Shown here piece after piece: positions 55,435 to 64,000 of a DNA stretch of 64,000 nt. The translations under genes and the position numbers were made by a program. Under the pieces are notes generated by a model that was given only the letters and a program-made list of their open reading frames with translations, was not told where the DNA came from and searched no databases. Position 1 is the first letter of the stretch; the number at the start of each line of letters is the position of its first letter. The DNA is from Haladaptatus salinisoli (lineage in GTDB: Archaea; Halobacteriota; Halobacteria; Halobacteriales; Haladaptataceae), in the NCBI RefSeq assembly GCF_020614375.1, contig NZ_CP085329.1, forward strand, positions 1 to 64,000. Reading direction: 5' to 3'.

Positions 55435-57546
55435 TCACCGGGTGCGAACCAAGGCGTCGACGACCGCGACCCCCTCGTCGCGAACGAGAACGGGGTTGAG
55501 GTCGAGTTCGGCGAGCGACCGGACCCCGACCGCGAGGTCGCCGACGCTGACGAGGAGGTCGGCCAGCGCCGCCGCGTCGCCGCCCGACTCTCCGAGGAGC
55601 GCGCCGAGACGGGTGTCGGCTATCGCGTCCGCCGCTTCCACGGTCGTGAGCGGCGGAATCCGCACCGCGCGCTCGTCGAACTCCTCGACCAGCGTTCCGC
55701 CGGTTCCCGCGGCCACGACCGGGCCGAACTCGGGGTCCGTGGAAACGCCCGCGAACGCCTCGACGCCGCCCTCGACCTGCGGTTGCACCAGCACGCCCTC
55801 GATTTCGGCGTCCGGGGCCTCGTTCCGAACGTTCGAGAGAATCTCCTCGTGGGCCTCGCGGGCGTCCGCCGCCGTGCGGATGTCGGTCTTCACCCCGCCG
55901 ACCCGAGTGCGGTGCGGGACGTCGACCGAGTCGACCTTGAGGACGGTCGGGAATCCGAACTCCGCCGCGACCGCTGCCGCCTCGTCCGGGCCGTCGACCA
56001 GCCGCGTCGGGACGGTTTCGATGCCGAACTCCGAGAGGAGATCGGCCGCTTCCCGCCACGACAACGCCCGCCCCGACGGCGCGTCGACCGGTCGGACGCC
56101 CGCCGTCCGTCGGTCGCTCCGCGGCCGCCGGTTCGCGAGTCGCTCCCGGGTCGCGCCGAACTCCACCAGCGAAGCGAGGGCGTCCACGCACCGACCGGGG
56201 TCGTAGAACAGCGGTACCTCCTCCCGAACCCGTTCGTAGGGCTGCGGGTCGTCGAGTTCGCCGGGCTCTTTGCGGCCGGTCCAGAGGAACAACACCGGTT
56301 CGGTCGCGGCGTCGGCGACCGCGAGCAGGTCGTCGGCGATGTCGGCGGCGCGTTCGTCGACGGCCGAGAGACCGATCGCGAACACGTAGGCGTCGTACTC
56401 GTCGTCCCGGAACAGGACGTCAGCGATTTCGGGGAGGTGGTCCGCGCCGTACCCCCTGATGTCGACGGGGTTGTGGAGTTCGCCGAAGGTCAACAGCCCC
56501 TCCATGTCCACCAGCGCGCGCTCCGTCTCGCCCTCTAACGGCGGAACCGCGAGGCCGCGTTCGCTCGCCATGTCCGCGAGGAGGCTCGCCAACCCACCGC
56601 TGGTGGACGCGATGCACACTCGATTCGAGGCCGGCGGGTCGAACGCCGCGTGGGCGCTCGCCCGCGCGAGCAAATCGGGGATGTCCGGAACCCGTTGGAC
56701 GCCGGCCTGCTCGAACGCCGCGGCCGCGGCGTGATCGTTGCCGACCAGCGACCCCGTGTGCGACATGGCCGCGCTCTCGGCCGCCGTCGAGCCGCCTATC
56801 TTGACCGCGAGCACCGGCGTCCCCTCCCGGACGGCGGCCTCGGCCACCTCCACGAATCGGCGGGGGTCGGCGAGTCCCTCCACGTACGCACAGATGACCT
56901 CGACCGCCGGATCGGCCGCCATGTACTCGACGTAGTCGGTCAGCGTCTGGTCGGCCTCGTTGCCGGTCGAGACGACGTGCGAGAACGAGAGGTTCTCGTC
57001 GGCGGCGCGCTCGAAGAAGGTGGTGAACGCCAGCGCTCCGGAGTGGCTGACCAGTCCGACGGCTCCCGGTTCGGGGTGCCGCGAACACGTGCTTGTCAGC
57101 ACGGTCCCCTCGCGGGCGTTCGCCAGTCCGATACAGTTGGGGCCGCAGACCCGCACGCCGTGTTCCGCGGCCGCGGTCGCCAGTTCGTCCTGCAGTCGCG
57201 CACCCTCGTCGTCGGCCTCCGCGAACCCCGCCGTGATGACGAGCGCGGCCGGAGTCCCCCGCTCGCCCGCCGCGGCGACCACGTCGACCGCGTGGTCGCG
57301 CGGCACGCTGACGACCGCCAGGTCGACGACCTCGGGAACGTCGGCGATGGTGTCGTAATAGGTGCGCCCCCACGCCGTCTCGCGGCTCGGGTTGACGGGG
57401 TACACCGTCCCGTCGTAGCCGTAGTCGAGCAGGTTGTCCATCAACTGCGAGGAGTACCACGAGTCGGGGCTGGCCCCGACCACGGCCACCGATTCGGGGG
57501 CGAACAGCGGGTCGAGGTCGGGGCGTTCCGGGTTCCCGTCACTCAT
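55435..57546 (-). CDS. NDP-forming acyl-CoA synthetase (fused alpha-beta)
   Basis: A 703-residue fusion: CoA-binding Rossmann domain (about 10-140, ESVAVVGASPDSWYSSQLMDNLL), succinyl-CoA-synthetase-like ligase domain (150-460) with SHTGSLVG in the phospho-His region, and a C-terminal ATP-grasp domain (490-700; FGFPTVLKVDSVDVPHRTRVGG). Archaea use this enzyme type to make ATP from acyl-CoA or to activate acids. It overlaps the upstream CoA-transferase gene by 8 bp, so the two are coupled. The acid is not identifiable. Confidence 0.87.
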   Translation of the reverse strand: MSDGNPERPDLDPLFAPESVAVVGASPDSWYSSQLMDNLLDYGYDGTVYPVNPSRETAWGRTYYDTIADVPEVVDLAVVSVPRDHAVDVVAAAGERGTPAALVITAGFAEADDEGARLQDELATAAAEHGVRVCGPNCIGLANAREGTVLTSTCSRHPEPGAVGLVSHSGALAFTTFFERAADENLSFSHVVSTGNEADQTLTDYVEYMAADPAVEVICAYVEGLADPRRFVEVAEAAVREGTPVLAVKIGGSTAAESAAMSHTGSLVGNDHAAAAAFEQAGVQRVPDIPDLLARASAHAAFDPPASNRVCIASTSGGLASLLADMASERGLAVPPLEGETERALVDMEGLLTFGELHNPVDIRGYGADHLPEIADVLFRDDEYDAYVFAIGLSAVDERAADIADDLLAVADAATEPVLFLWTGRKEPGELDDPQPYERVREEVPLFYDPGRCVDALASLVEFGATRERLANRRPRSDRRTAGVRPVDAPSGRALSWREAADLLSEFGIETVPTRLVDGPDEAAAVAAEFGFPTVLKVDSVDVPHRTRVGGVKTDIRTAADAREAHEEILSNVRNEAPDAEIEGVLVQPQVEGGVEAFAGVSTDPEFGPVVAAGTGGTLVEEFDERAVRIPPLTTVEAADAIADTRLGALLGESGGDAAALADLLVSVGDLAVGVRSLAELDLNPVLVRDEGVAVVDALVRTR

Positions 57547-58756
57547 CGCCGGAACTCCCTCCGAACGCGCCGCCCGCCCGCCACTCGTCCAGCGTCGTCT
57601 GCTCGTCGGCGATCTCCGCGAAGACCTCGTCCGTGTGTTCGCCCAGTCGCGGCGCCGGGCGACGAATCTCGGCGTCGAAATCGGGAAAGTTGACGGGGTG
57701 GCCGGGCAACGCGATTTCTCCGCCGTCCGGGTCGTCGTGTACCCGAACGAGTCCCCGCGCTCGGGCCTGGTCGTGGTCGACGACGTCCGCGACGTCGTTC
57801 AACGGCCCGCACGGGAAGCCGCGTTCGGTCAACGCGGACAACCAGTGGTCGGTCGGGCGCTTCGAGAACTCCGCCTGGATCGCCGAAACGACCGTCTCCG
57901 CGTTTTCGACGCGCTCGTCGTTGGTCCGGTACTCGCGGAGTTCCTCGCGGCCGACGACGTCCACGAAGTCGTCCCACCGGTCGTCGCTCGGAACGCCCGT
58001 GACGACGTGCCCGTCCGCCGTCTCGAACAGTTGGTACGGCACGAGCGACTGGTGGGAGGTCCCCTGCGGGCCGGGGACTTCCCCCGTCATCGAGTGGAAC
58101 GTGAGGTACTCGTTCATGAGGCTGACGACGGTGTCGAACAGCCCCACGTCGAACTTGCCGACGAACTCCTCGTCGGTTCCGTCCCGCCGCTCGCGCTCGT
58201 GGAGCCGAGCCAGTACCGCCATCGTCGCGAACATCCCCGCGCCGAGGTCGCCGATGGCCTGTCCGACCTTGACCGGTTGGCCGCCCTCGGGACCGGTCAC
58301 GCTCATGATGCCGCCCTCCGCCTGCAGGATGAGGTCCAACCCCTTCTTCTCCTTCGCCGGGCCGGTCTCGCCGTACCCCTTGATGCTGGCGTATATCACG
58401 TCCTCGTTCACTTCGCGGACGTCCTCGTAGCCGACGCCGAGCTTTTCGGTGACGCCGTAGCCGAAGTTCTCGACGAAGACGTCCGCCCCGGCGAGCAGTT
58501 CGAGCGCGGCCTCTCGGCCGGCGTCCGCCTTCAAATCGAGCGTGACCGACCTCTTGTTCCGGTTGTTGGCCGCGAAGTAGCCCGACTTGCCCGCCGGCCC
58601 CGGCCCCTGGTCGCGCGCCGGGTCGCCGACGCCGGGTCGCTCGATTTTGACCACCTCAGCGCCGAGGTCGGCGAGGAGCGCCCCGCAGAAGGGCCCGGCC
58701 CGGTGGGCGGTCATCTCTACGACGGTCAGGTCCGACAGCGGCCCCTGTCTCGTCAT
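57539..58756 (-). CDS. CaiB/BaiF family CoA-transferase (first copy)
   Basis: A 405-residue class III CoA-transferase that moves CoA between carboxylic acids. FCGALLADLGAEVVKIERPGVGD near the start, NKRSVTLDLK, and the catalytic Asp in GLDLILQAEGG. The ATG at 58756 is chosen since a TATA-like element (minus strand, about 58780-58788) is some 28 bp upstream. It heads a two-gene unit with the acyl-CoA synthetase. Confidence 0.88.
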   Translation of the reverse strand: MTRQGPLSDLTVVEMTAHRAGPFCGALLADLGAEVVKIERPGVGDPARDQGPGPAGKSGYFAANNRNKRSVTLDLKADAGREAALELLAGADVFVENFGYGVTEKLGVGYEDVREVNEDVIYASIKGYGETGPAKEKKGLDLILQAEGGIMSVTGPEGGQPVKVGQAIGDLGAGMFATMAVLARLHERERRDGTDEEFVGKFDVGLFDTVVSLMNEYLTFHSMTGEVPGPQGTSHQSLVPYQLFETADGHVVTGVPSDDRWDDFVDVVGREELREYRTNDERVENAETVVSAIQAEFSKRPTDHWLSALTERGFPCGPLNDVADVVDHDQARARGLVRVHDDPDGGEIALPGHPVNFPDFDAEIRRPAPRLGEHTDEVFAEIADEQTTLDEWRAGGAFGGSSGDE

Positions 58757-58799
58757 AGCGTACCAACGAGCCTCCGAGCACAAAAAGATTCACCGGCGG

Positions 58800-59582
58800 C
58801 TACCGCTCGTTGAACTCGTCCACCAACTCGCGGCGCTCGTCGGTGGCGAACTGCTCCCACCAGAGGTCGGCCTCGTACTCCCTCGCGGTCTCGATATCGG
58901 GAGCGGCGGCGGCGTAGTTGATGGCCTTCTTGGAGTTCTTGACCGCCGTGCGGCCGGTGCCCTGGATGCCGGCGACGATCTCCGCGACCGTTTCGTCCAG
59001 GTCCTCGGGCGGCACCGCGTGGTTCACCAGTCCGATTCGGTGGGCCTCCTCGGCGTCGACGAATCCGGCCGTGAGGACGAGTTCCTTCGCCTTGGCCTCG
59101 CCGACGAGTTGAACCGCGCGGTACGTCGATCCGCCGGTCGGAATCTGTCCGATGTTGCAGGTCGGGACGCCGAACTGCGACCCCTCCGCGGCGACCCGCA
59201 TATCGCAGTACATCGCGAGTATCAGCCCGCCGCCCGCGCAGTAGCCGTCTATCTTGGCGATGACGGGGGCGTGAAGGTCGAGCGGGGCGCGGTAGATGTC
59301 GTAGAACAGTTCCTGTCGGTTCTTCTGGCGCGGGTCGTGCTCCTCGGCCGTCCCGGCGTACTGCTCGATGTCCGCGCCGGCCGAGAAGGCGTCGTCGCCC
59401 TCTCCGGTGATGACGACGGCGTCAACGTCGCGGTCGAGTTGAAGTTCGTCGAACGCTCGTCGGAGGTCGAACATCACCGCGGTGTTGAGAGCGTTGTACT
59501 TCTCGGGTCGGTGGAACTCGATGGTGGCGACGCCGTCCGCGACGTCGACCGTGATGCTCTCGTAGGCGCTGTAGGAGGCCAT
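58800..59582 (-). CDS. Enoyl-CoA hydratase/isomerase family protein
   Basis: A 260-residue crotonase-fold protein. Oxyanion-hole blocks are present (AFSAGADIEQYAG; CAGGGLILAMYCDMRVAAE). The segment where hydratases have a catalytic Glu reads FGVPTCNIGQIPTGGSTYR, with Thr at the first Glu position, so true hydratase activity is doubtful; isomerase, hydrolase or lyase activity is possible. The ATG at 59582 is chosen; a TATA-like A/T stretch (minus strand, about 59607-59615) lies upstream. Confidence 0.85.
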   Translation of the reverse strand: MASYSAYESITVDVADGVATIEFHRPEKYNALNTAVMFDLRRAFDELQLDRDVDAVVITGEGDDAFSAGADIEQYAGTAEEHDPRQKNRQELFYDIYRAPLDLHAPVIAKIDGYCAGGGLILAMYCDMRVAAEGSQFGVPTCNIGQIPTGGSTYRAVQLVGEAKAKELVLTAGFVDAEEAHRIGLVNHAVPPEDLDETVAEIVAGIQGTGRTAVKNSKKAINYAAAAPDIETAREYEADLWWEQFATDERRELVDEFNER

Positions 59583-59832
59583 ACACGAATCGGATACACA
59601 ACCGGCCAAGAAAGAACTTTGGGTCACGTTCACGGTTACCATCCCCCCGACCGCGACGAGTCGGTGCCGATGCGTCCGCATCCCCGCCGCCGTCCGGCGT
59701 CCGACGCCTCCGGAGCCGCGGTTTTTATTTTCACGCCGGGAGATACCGTAGTCGTATGCGCCGACACACGCGAACCGAGGCACGGTCGCCGAACGGGGCG
59801 GAATCGACGTCGATCGACCGGCGGGATCGGAG

Positions 59833-61026
59833 ATGACCGAGGCCGACACCGCCCGGCGACCGCTGGACGGCGTCCGCGTGCTCGACTGTACCCAGATGCT
59901 CGCGGGACCGTTCGCCACCCAGTTGCTCGCCGACCTCGGGGCCGAGGTGGTCAAGATAGAACGGCCGGAGGTCGGCGACATCACGCGGGCGGTCGGCCCG
60001 GCGGTGGGCGACTCGGGCGTATCGAGTTACTTCGCGTCGCTCAACCGCGGCAAGCGGAGCGTCGAACTCGACCTCTCGACGGCGTCCGGCGCCGCGGCGT
60101 TCGAGCGCCTCGCCGCGGCCGCCGACGTGGTGGTCGAGAACTACCGGCCGGGCACGATGGAGGAATGGGGGTTGGAGTACGACGACCTGCGGACTGTCAA
60201 CGAGGAGCTGATATACTGCTCGATATCCGGCTTTTTGGAGGGGACTAACCGCGACCTCGCGGCGTTCGACATGGTCGTGCAGGCGCTGAGCGGGAGCATG
60301 AGCGTGACGGGGGAGGCCGACGGCCCCCCGGCGCGTCCCGGAATTCCCATCGGCGATATCAGCGCCGGGATGTACGCCGGGCTCTGCGTCGTGACCGCGC
60401 TGTACGTCCGCGACCGACACGGCGGCCAGCGCATCGAGGTGCCGATGTTCGAGGGACTCGTCTCGTGGCTGACCGAACGGGCCGGTCGGACGCTCGCCAC
60501 CGGCGACCCCTATCCGAGGATGGGAACCGCCCACCCCTCGCTCGCGCCGTACCGGGCCTTCGAGACCGCCGACGGCTGGTTCGCCGTCGCGGTCGGGAGC
60601 GAGGGGACGTGGGAGGCGTTCTGCGAGGCCGTCGACCGGCCGGACCTGGCCGCCGACCCGCGCTTCGCGACCAACGCCGACCGCGTCGAGCACCGCGAAG
60701 AGCTGACCGCGACGTTGGAACCGCTGCTCGCCGAACGCTCCGCCGACGAGTGGTTCGACCTGTTCCGCGACGCCGACGTTCCGGGCGCGCCGATTCGGGA
60801 CACCGCCGAGGTGTTCGCGGATCCGCAACTCCGCGATAGCGCGGTGACCTCCGACCTGTCGCTCGGGGGCGTCGACATGCCGCTGGTTCAGTTCCCGGCG
60901 CTCTTCTCCGAGGTCGACACCGGAACAGACCGCAAGCCGCCGCGGCTGGGCGAACACACCGACGCCGTCCTCGACCGGGCGCTCGACGAAGATGCGCGAC
61001 GGTCGGTACGCGACGGGGAGCCGTGA
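59833..61026 (+). CDS. CaiB/BaiF family CoA-transferase (second copy)
   Basis: A 397-residue class III CoA-transferase. PFATQLLADLGAEVVKIERPEVGD, GKRSVELDLS and catalytic-site AFDMVVQALSGSMSVTG are present. It is not a close duplicate of the first copy (for example ISGFLEGTNRDLAAFD versus IKGYGETGPAKEKKGLD), so it probably has a different acid partner. TATA-like TTTTTATTTT at about 59719-59728 leaves a leader of about 80 nt. The downstream enolase-superfamily gene starts near its stop. Confidence 0.87.
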   Translation: MTEADTARRPLDGVRVLDCTQMLAGPFATQLLADLGAEVVKIERPEVGDITRAVGPAVGDSGVSSYFASLNRGKRSVELDLSTASGAAAFERLAAAADVVVENYRPGTMEEWGLEYDDLRTVNEELIYCSISGFLEGTNRDLAAFDMVVQALSGSMSVTGEADGPPARPGIPIGDISAGMYAGLCVVTALYVRDRHGGQRIEVPMFEGLVSWLTERAGRTLATGDPYPRMGTAHPSLAPYRAFETADGWFAVAVGSEGTWEAFCEAVDRPDLAADPRFATNADRVEHREELTATLEPLLAERSADEWFDLFRDADVPGAPIRDTAEVFADPQLRDSAVTSDLSLGGVDMPLVQFPALFSEVDTGTDRKPPRLGEHTDAVLDRALDEDARRSVRDGEP

Positions 61027-61166
61027 TTCGCGGCCGCGACCCGAACGCGTCCGCCCCGCCGACCGACGCCGACGAGCGCGGTTCCGGTCGCCCGCGGCCG
61101 GCGTTTCCCCGTGCGGTACGCTACCGCGGGGAAAGTTTCAGTACGGTCGACTCCGACGTGACGCGC

Positions 61167-62306
61167 ATGGAGGTCGCCAGCGTCGAAGCGATACCGCTCC
61201 GCAGAGACCTCGGAGAACGGTTCGCCAACGCCCAGAAGTGGATCGACAGCCGCGAGTACTGCCTCGTTCGAATCGAAGCCGACGACGGTCGGGTCGGGTG
61301 GGGCGAGTGTTGGGGGCCGACGGCGGGCAACCGCGAACTCGTCGAGGAGTACGTCGCTCCGTTCCTCCGCGGCCGCGACCCCCGCGACGTCGAGCGGATT
61401 CACGACGACCTCGTGTACGAACTGCGGTCGTCGTACCACTCCTACGTCCCCGCCAGCGTCGTCAGCGGCGTGGACATCGCGCTGTGGGACCTATACGGGA
61501 AGGCGGTCGGCGTTCCGGTGTCGACGCTGCTGGGCGGTCGGCGACGCGACCGGGTGCGGGCGTACGCGACGGGCCACTTCTGGGGCGAGGTCGAGGACTT
61601 CGAGGAACTCCGCACCGACGTGGTCGAGGAGGCGGAGGGCCACGTCGCGGCGGGGTTCGACGCGCTGAAGAACAAGATCGGACTCGCGCGCCACTTCGGC
61701 TGGGACGCCGAGAAGGACGTGGAACTCGTCCGAGCCATCCGGGAGGCGGTCGGCGACGACGTGCGGTTGATGACCGACGCCAACCACGCGTACGACCTCG
61801 CCGACGCCCGGCGGGTGGCCGAGGAACTCGCGGCGCTCGACGTCTACTTCTTCGAGGAACCGGTGCCGCCCCGGAACGTCGAGCACTACGCCGCGCTCAA
61901 CGACGCGGTCGAGGTTCCGCTGGCGGGCGGGGAGTGCTGGGCGTTCCAGCACGAGTTCGACCGCGTCCTCGACGCCGGGGCGGTCGGGTACGTCCAACCC
62001 GACGTCACGAGCGCCGGCGGTATCACCTCGACGAGGCGGGTGGCGACGATGGCCGACGCGGCGAACGTCCAGTGTCTCCCCCACGTGTTCGGGAGCGCGG
62101 TCGCGCTCGCGGCCAGCCTCCAGGTGCTCGCGACGATTCCCGGCGGGCCGATGCTGGAGTTCGACCGCACGCCGAACCCCATCCGCGAGAGCCTCGCGGT
62201 CGACCCCGTCACGAACGACGGCAACGAGGTACCGATTCCCGACGCCCCCGGTCTCGGCGTCGAAATCGACCGTGACGTGCTGGCCGAGTTCAGAGTCGAC
62301 GTTTAG
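61167..62306 (+). CDS. Mandelate racemase/muconate lactonizing enzyme family protein
   Basis: A 379-residue enolase-superfamily enzyme. Active-site pieces: LKNKIG on strand 2, metal ligands in MTDANHAYD, FFEEPVPP and GGECWAF, and the His of LPHVFGS. It is likely an acid-sugar or hydroxyacid dehydratase or racemase; substrate unknown. A GTG at 61023 overlaps the transferase stop and would add 48 residues, but that extension is Pro/Arg-rich and unlike the family, so the ATG at 61167 is preferred. It and the next gene could make a tartrate-like two-step route. Confidence 0.85.
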   Translation: MEVASVEAIPLRRDLGERFANAQKWIDSREYCLVRIEADDGRVGWGECWGPTAGNRELVEEYVAPFLRGRDPRDVERIHDDLVYELRSSYHSYVPASVVSGVDIALWDLYGKAVGVPVSTLLGGRRRDRVRAYATGHFWGEVEDFEELRTDVVEEAEGHVAAGFDALKNKIGLARHFGWDAEKDVELVRAIREAVGDDVRLMTDANHAYDLADARRVAEELAALDVYFFEEPVPPRNVEHYAALNDAVEVPLAGGECWAFQHEFDRVLDAGAVGYVQPDVTSAGGITSTRRVATMADAANVQCLPHVFGSAVALAASLQVLATIPGGPMLEFDRTPNPIRESLAVDPVTNDGNEVPIPDAPGLGVEIDRDVLAEFRVDV

Positions 62307-62376
62307 CGGCGTCGGCCGTCCGCCTCCCCTCGCTTTCGACCGAGGTTTTTTACGGCGTTTCTCCGATTGGTAACGC

Positions 62377-63438
62377 ATGGCGTACGAGATAGCCACGATT
62401 CCCGGGGACGGCATCGGTCCGGAAGTCGTCGACGCGGCGCTCCCCCTGTTCGAGGAGGCGGCCGACGCGGCGGGCTTCGGGTTCGAAACCACCCGGTACG
62501 ATTGGGGTACGGAACGGTATCTGGACGACGGCGCGATGATGCCCGACGACGGCCTCGACAGATTGGCGGAGTCGGACGCGATACTGTTGGGGGCGGTCGG
62601 CCACCCCGAGGTGCCCGACCACGTCACGCTCCACGGACTGCTGTTACCAATCCGGAAGGGGTTCGACCAGGGCGTCTGCAAGCGGCCCTCGGTGCTGTTC
62701 GACGGCATCGAGAGCCCGCTGCGGGGGTACGAGGGCGGCGACATCGACTTCGTCGTCTACCGGGAGAACACGGAGGGGGAGTACGCCGACGTCGGCGGGC
62801 GCGAGCACCGCGGATTCGGCAACGACGTGGCGATTCAGAGCGGGGTGTTCACGCGCGAGGGAACCGAGCGAATCGTCCGCGCGGCGTTCGAGGCCGCGGC
62901 CGAACGCGAGGGGAGGCTGACCAGCATCACGAAGTCGAACGCGCAGGCCCACAGCATGGTGTTCTGGGACGACATCGTCGCGGAGGTCGGCGAGGAGTAC
63001 GCCGGCGTCGAGGTCGAACGCCTGTTGGTCGACGCCGCGAGCATGGACTTCATCCGCCGCCCCGAGGAGTTCGACGTGGTGGTGGCGTCGAACCTGTTCG
63101 GCGACATCCTGACCGACATCGGGGCCATCGTCACCGGGAGCATGGGCCTCGCGCCGTCGGCGAACGTCGATCCCGACGGGGACTACCCCTCGATGTTCGA
63201 ACCGGTGCACGGGAGCGCGCCCGACATCGCGGGGCAGGGGGTCGCCAACCCCCTCGCCACCGTCCTCTCGGGGTCGATGTTCTTCGAACACCTCGGCGAA
63301 CGGTCGGCGGCCGACGACCTCTGGGACGCGGTCGAAGCGCAGGTGGCCGACCCGGACGCGCCTCGAACGCCCGACCTCGGCGGGGACGCAACGACCGAGG
63401 ACGTCGTCTCCGACCTCCGGAAGAGGCTGCGCGGCTGA
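62377..63438 (+). CDS. Isopropylmalate/tartrate-dehydrogenase-like oxidoreductase
   Basis: A 353-residue beta-decarboxylating dehydrogenase of the IMDH/ICDH/tartrate dehydrogenase family. IPGDGIGPEVV, LLPIRKGFDQGVCKRPSVLFDGIESPLR (substrate loop), VVYRENTEGEYADVGG, ITKSNAQAHSM and NLFGDILTDIGAIVTGSMGLAPSANV, then EPVHGSAPDIAG. The substrate loop resembles tartrate/D-malate dehydrogenases more than leucine-pathway enzymes. The genomic context (enolase-superfamily enzyme and an MFS transporter) also argues for catabolism of a hydroxy-dicarboxylate. Confidence 0.85.
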   Translation: MAYEIATIPGDGIGPEVVDAALPLFEEAADAAGFGFETTRYDWGTERYLDDGAMMPDDGLDRLAESDAILLGAVGHPEVPDHVTLHGLLLPIRKGFDQGVCKRPSVLFDGIESPLRGYEGGDIDFVVYRENTEGEYADVGGREHRGFGNDVAIQSGVFTREGTERIVRAAFEAAAEREGRLTSITKSNAQAHSMVFWDDIVAEVGEEYAGVEVERLLVDAASMDFIRRPEEFDVVVASNLFGDILTDIGAIVTGSMGLAPSANVDPDGDYPSMFEPVHGSAPDIAGQGVANPLATVLSGSMFFEHLGERSAADDLWDAVEAQVADPDAPRTPDLGGDATTEDVVSDLRKRLRG

Positions 63439-63447
63439 GCCGAAAGC

Positions 63448-64000
63448 TCAGTCCGTGGTTCGGTCGCTCTCGCCGTCCGCGTCGCTCCCGGGTTCGGCGG
63501 CGCTGGAGAGTCCGCCGTCGGTCCCCCCGTCGGCGTCCGCGGCCGCCCCGACGGCCACCGAGGCGGGCGCGGGCGGCAGGAACAGGTAGAGCACGGAGGA
63601 CACCGCGGTGACACCCGCGAGCACGAGAAACGCCTCGTCGAACCAGCCGGCTTCGGCGAGGACGCCGACGAACAGCGACCCCGCCGCGCCGACCGCGAGG
63701 TAGAACGTCCGGAACAGCCCGTACCCCGCCCCCTGAATCTCGTCGGGCAGCAGCGCCGCGACGTACCCGTTGCCGACGGGGCCGATACCGAGTCGGGTGC
63801 CGAGCAGCGCGAGCAGCGCGGCGAGGGCCGCGGTTCCGCCGACGAACGGCAGCAGTCCGACCGTGACCACTCCGACGCCGGCGAGCGCGGCGAGGACGGT
63901 GCGCTCGCCGTACCGGTCGGCGGCGTTGCCGGCGAACCACTGCGAGACGGCCCCGCTCGCGTAGAACAGCCCGTAGAGCACGGAGGCGGTTCCCTGCGTC
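63448..64000 (-). CDS. MFS transporter, C-terminal part (cut by window edge)
   Basis: The last about 184 residues of a major facilitator protein; the start lies beyond 64000. Visible are roughly five hydrophobic spans (VLYGLFYASGAVSQWFAG, AALAGVGVVTVGLLPFV, ALLALLGTRLGIGPVGNGYVAALLP, AGYGLFRTFYLAVGAAGSLFVGVL, FLVLAGVTAVSSVLYLFLPP) and an acidic Gly/Ser-rich cytoplasmic tail. It ends 9 bp from the convergent dehydrogenase gene. It may import the acid used by the neighbouring enzymes. Confidence 0.8.
   Translation of the reverse strand, partial: TQGTASVLYGLFYASGAVSQWFAGNAADRYGERTVLAALAGVGVVTVGLLPFVGGTAALAALLALLGTRLGIGPVGNGYVAALLPDEIQGAGYGLFRTFYLAVGAAGSLFVGVLAEAGWFDEAFLVLAGVTAVSSVLYLFLPPAPASVAVGAAADADGGTDGGLSSAAEPGSDADGESDRTTD

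Overview
This window is haloarchaeal DNA. It is GC-rich, the predicted proteins are strongly acidic, and many genes have a TATA-like element 25-32 bp before an ATG with no Shine-Dalgarno sequence, which implies leaderless mRNAs. Secreted proteins carry twin-arginine plus lipobox signals. Several families (RdfA, archaea-specific SMC-related protein, haloarchaeal malate synthase) are typical of Halobacteria. I do not assign a genus. A ParA/partner pair at the left end suggests a secondary replicon (megaplasmid) or an integrated piece of one. I saw no rRNA, tRNA, CRISPR array or insertion sequence.

Layout. (1) 0.3-4.6 kb: a maintenance and cell-biology block of ParA ATPase, its small acidic partner, RdfA and the ASRP coiled-coil protein, preceded by 13-bp-phased AGTAT repeats. 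(2) 4.8-12.1 kb: inositol-monophosphatase-like enzyme, a sugar ABC importer (binding protein, two permeases, ATPase), a D-2-hydroxyacid dehydrogenase and an IclR regulator. (3) 13-25.5 kb: GH3 glycosidase, FAH-family dehydratase (XacE-like), GH2 beta-galactosidase, a second sugar ABC importer and a YIP1-like membrane protein. (4) 25.5-40.1 kb: a divergent group II chaperonin paralogue, XacD-like, XacA-like and XacF-like enzymes, GH67 alpha-glucuronidase, two tiny membrane proteins and a peptide-type (Opp/Dpp-like) ABC importer with fused ATPases. (5) 40.5-45 kb: a second IclR regulator and a glucuronate isomerase pathway (SDR reductase, UxaC, UxuA). (6) 45-51.6 kb: a small hypothetical gene, a CopB-type copper ATPase divergent from a Cys-rich small protein, malate synthase and an iron-containing alcohol dehydrogenase. 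(7) 52.5-64 kb: a third IclR regulator and an acyl-CoA cluster (MaoC hydratase, acyl-CoA dehydrogenase, NDP-forming acyl-CoA synthetase, two CaiB/BaiF CoA-transferases, enoyl-CoA hydratase-like), then an enolase-superfamily enzyme, a tartrate/D-malate dehydrogenase-like enzyme and an MFS transporter cut by the window edge.

How the parts fit. Blocks 3-5 read as a plant-polymer locus. Oligosaccharides enter through ABC systems, GH3, GH67 and GH2 cleave them, xylose/arabinose can be oxidised by a Xac-type pathway toward 2-oxoglutarate, and glucuronate released by GH67 can be isomerised, reduced and dehydrated to 2-keto-3-deoxygluconate.

The most interesting signal lies in the non-coding DNA. 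A 20-bp palindrome, TTACA-N10-TGTAA, occurs five times by eye, always between genes, and sits about 90-120 bp beyond the stop codon of each of the three IclR genes. A second palindrome, GTTC-N9-GAAC, occurs seven times around the first two IclR genes and upstream of the GH3 gene, with an ATTC-N9-GAAT form at the third IclR promoter. These point to an uncharacterised regulatory network, possibly with unannotated transcripts in the gene-free gaps beside the regulators.
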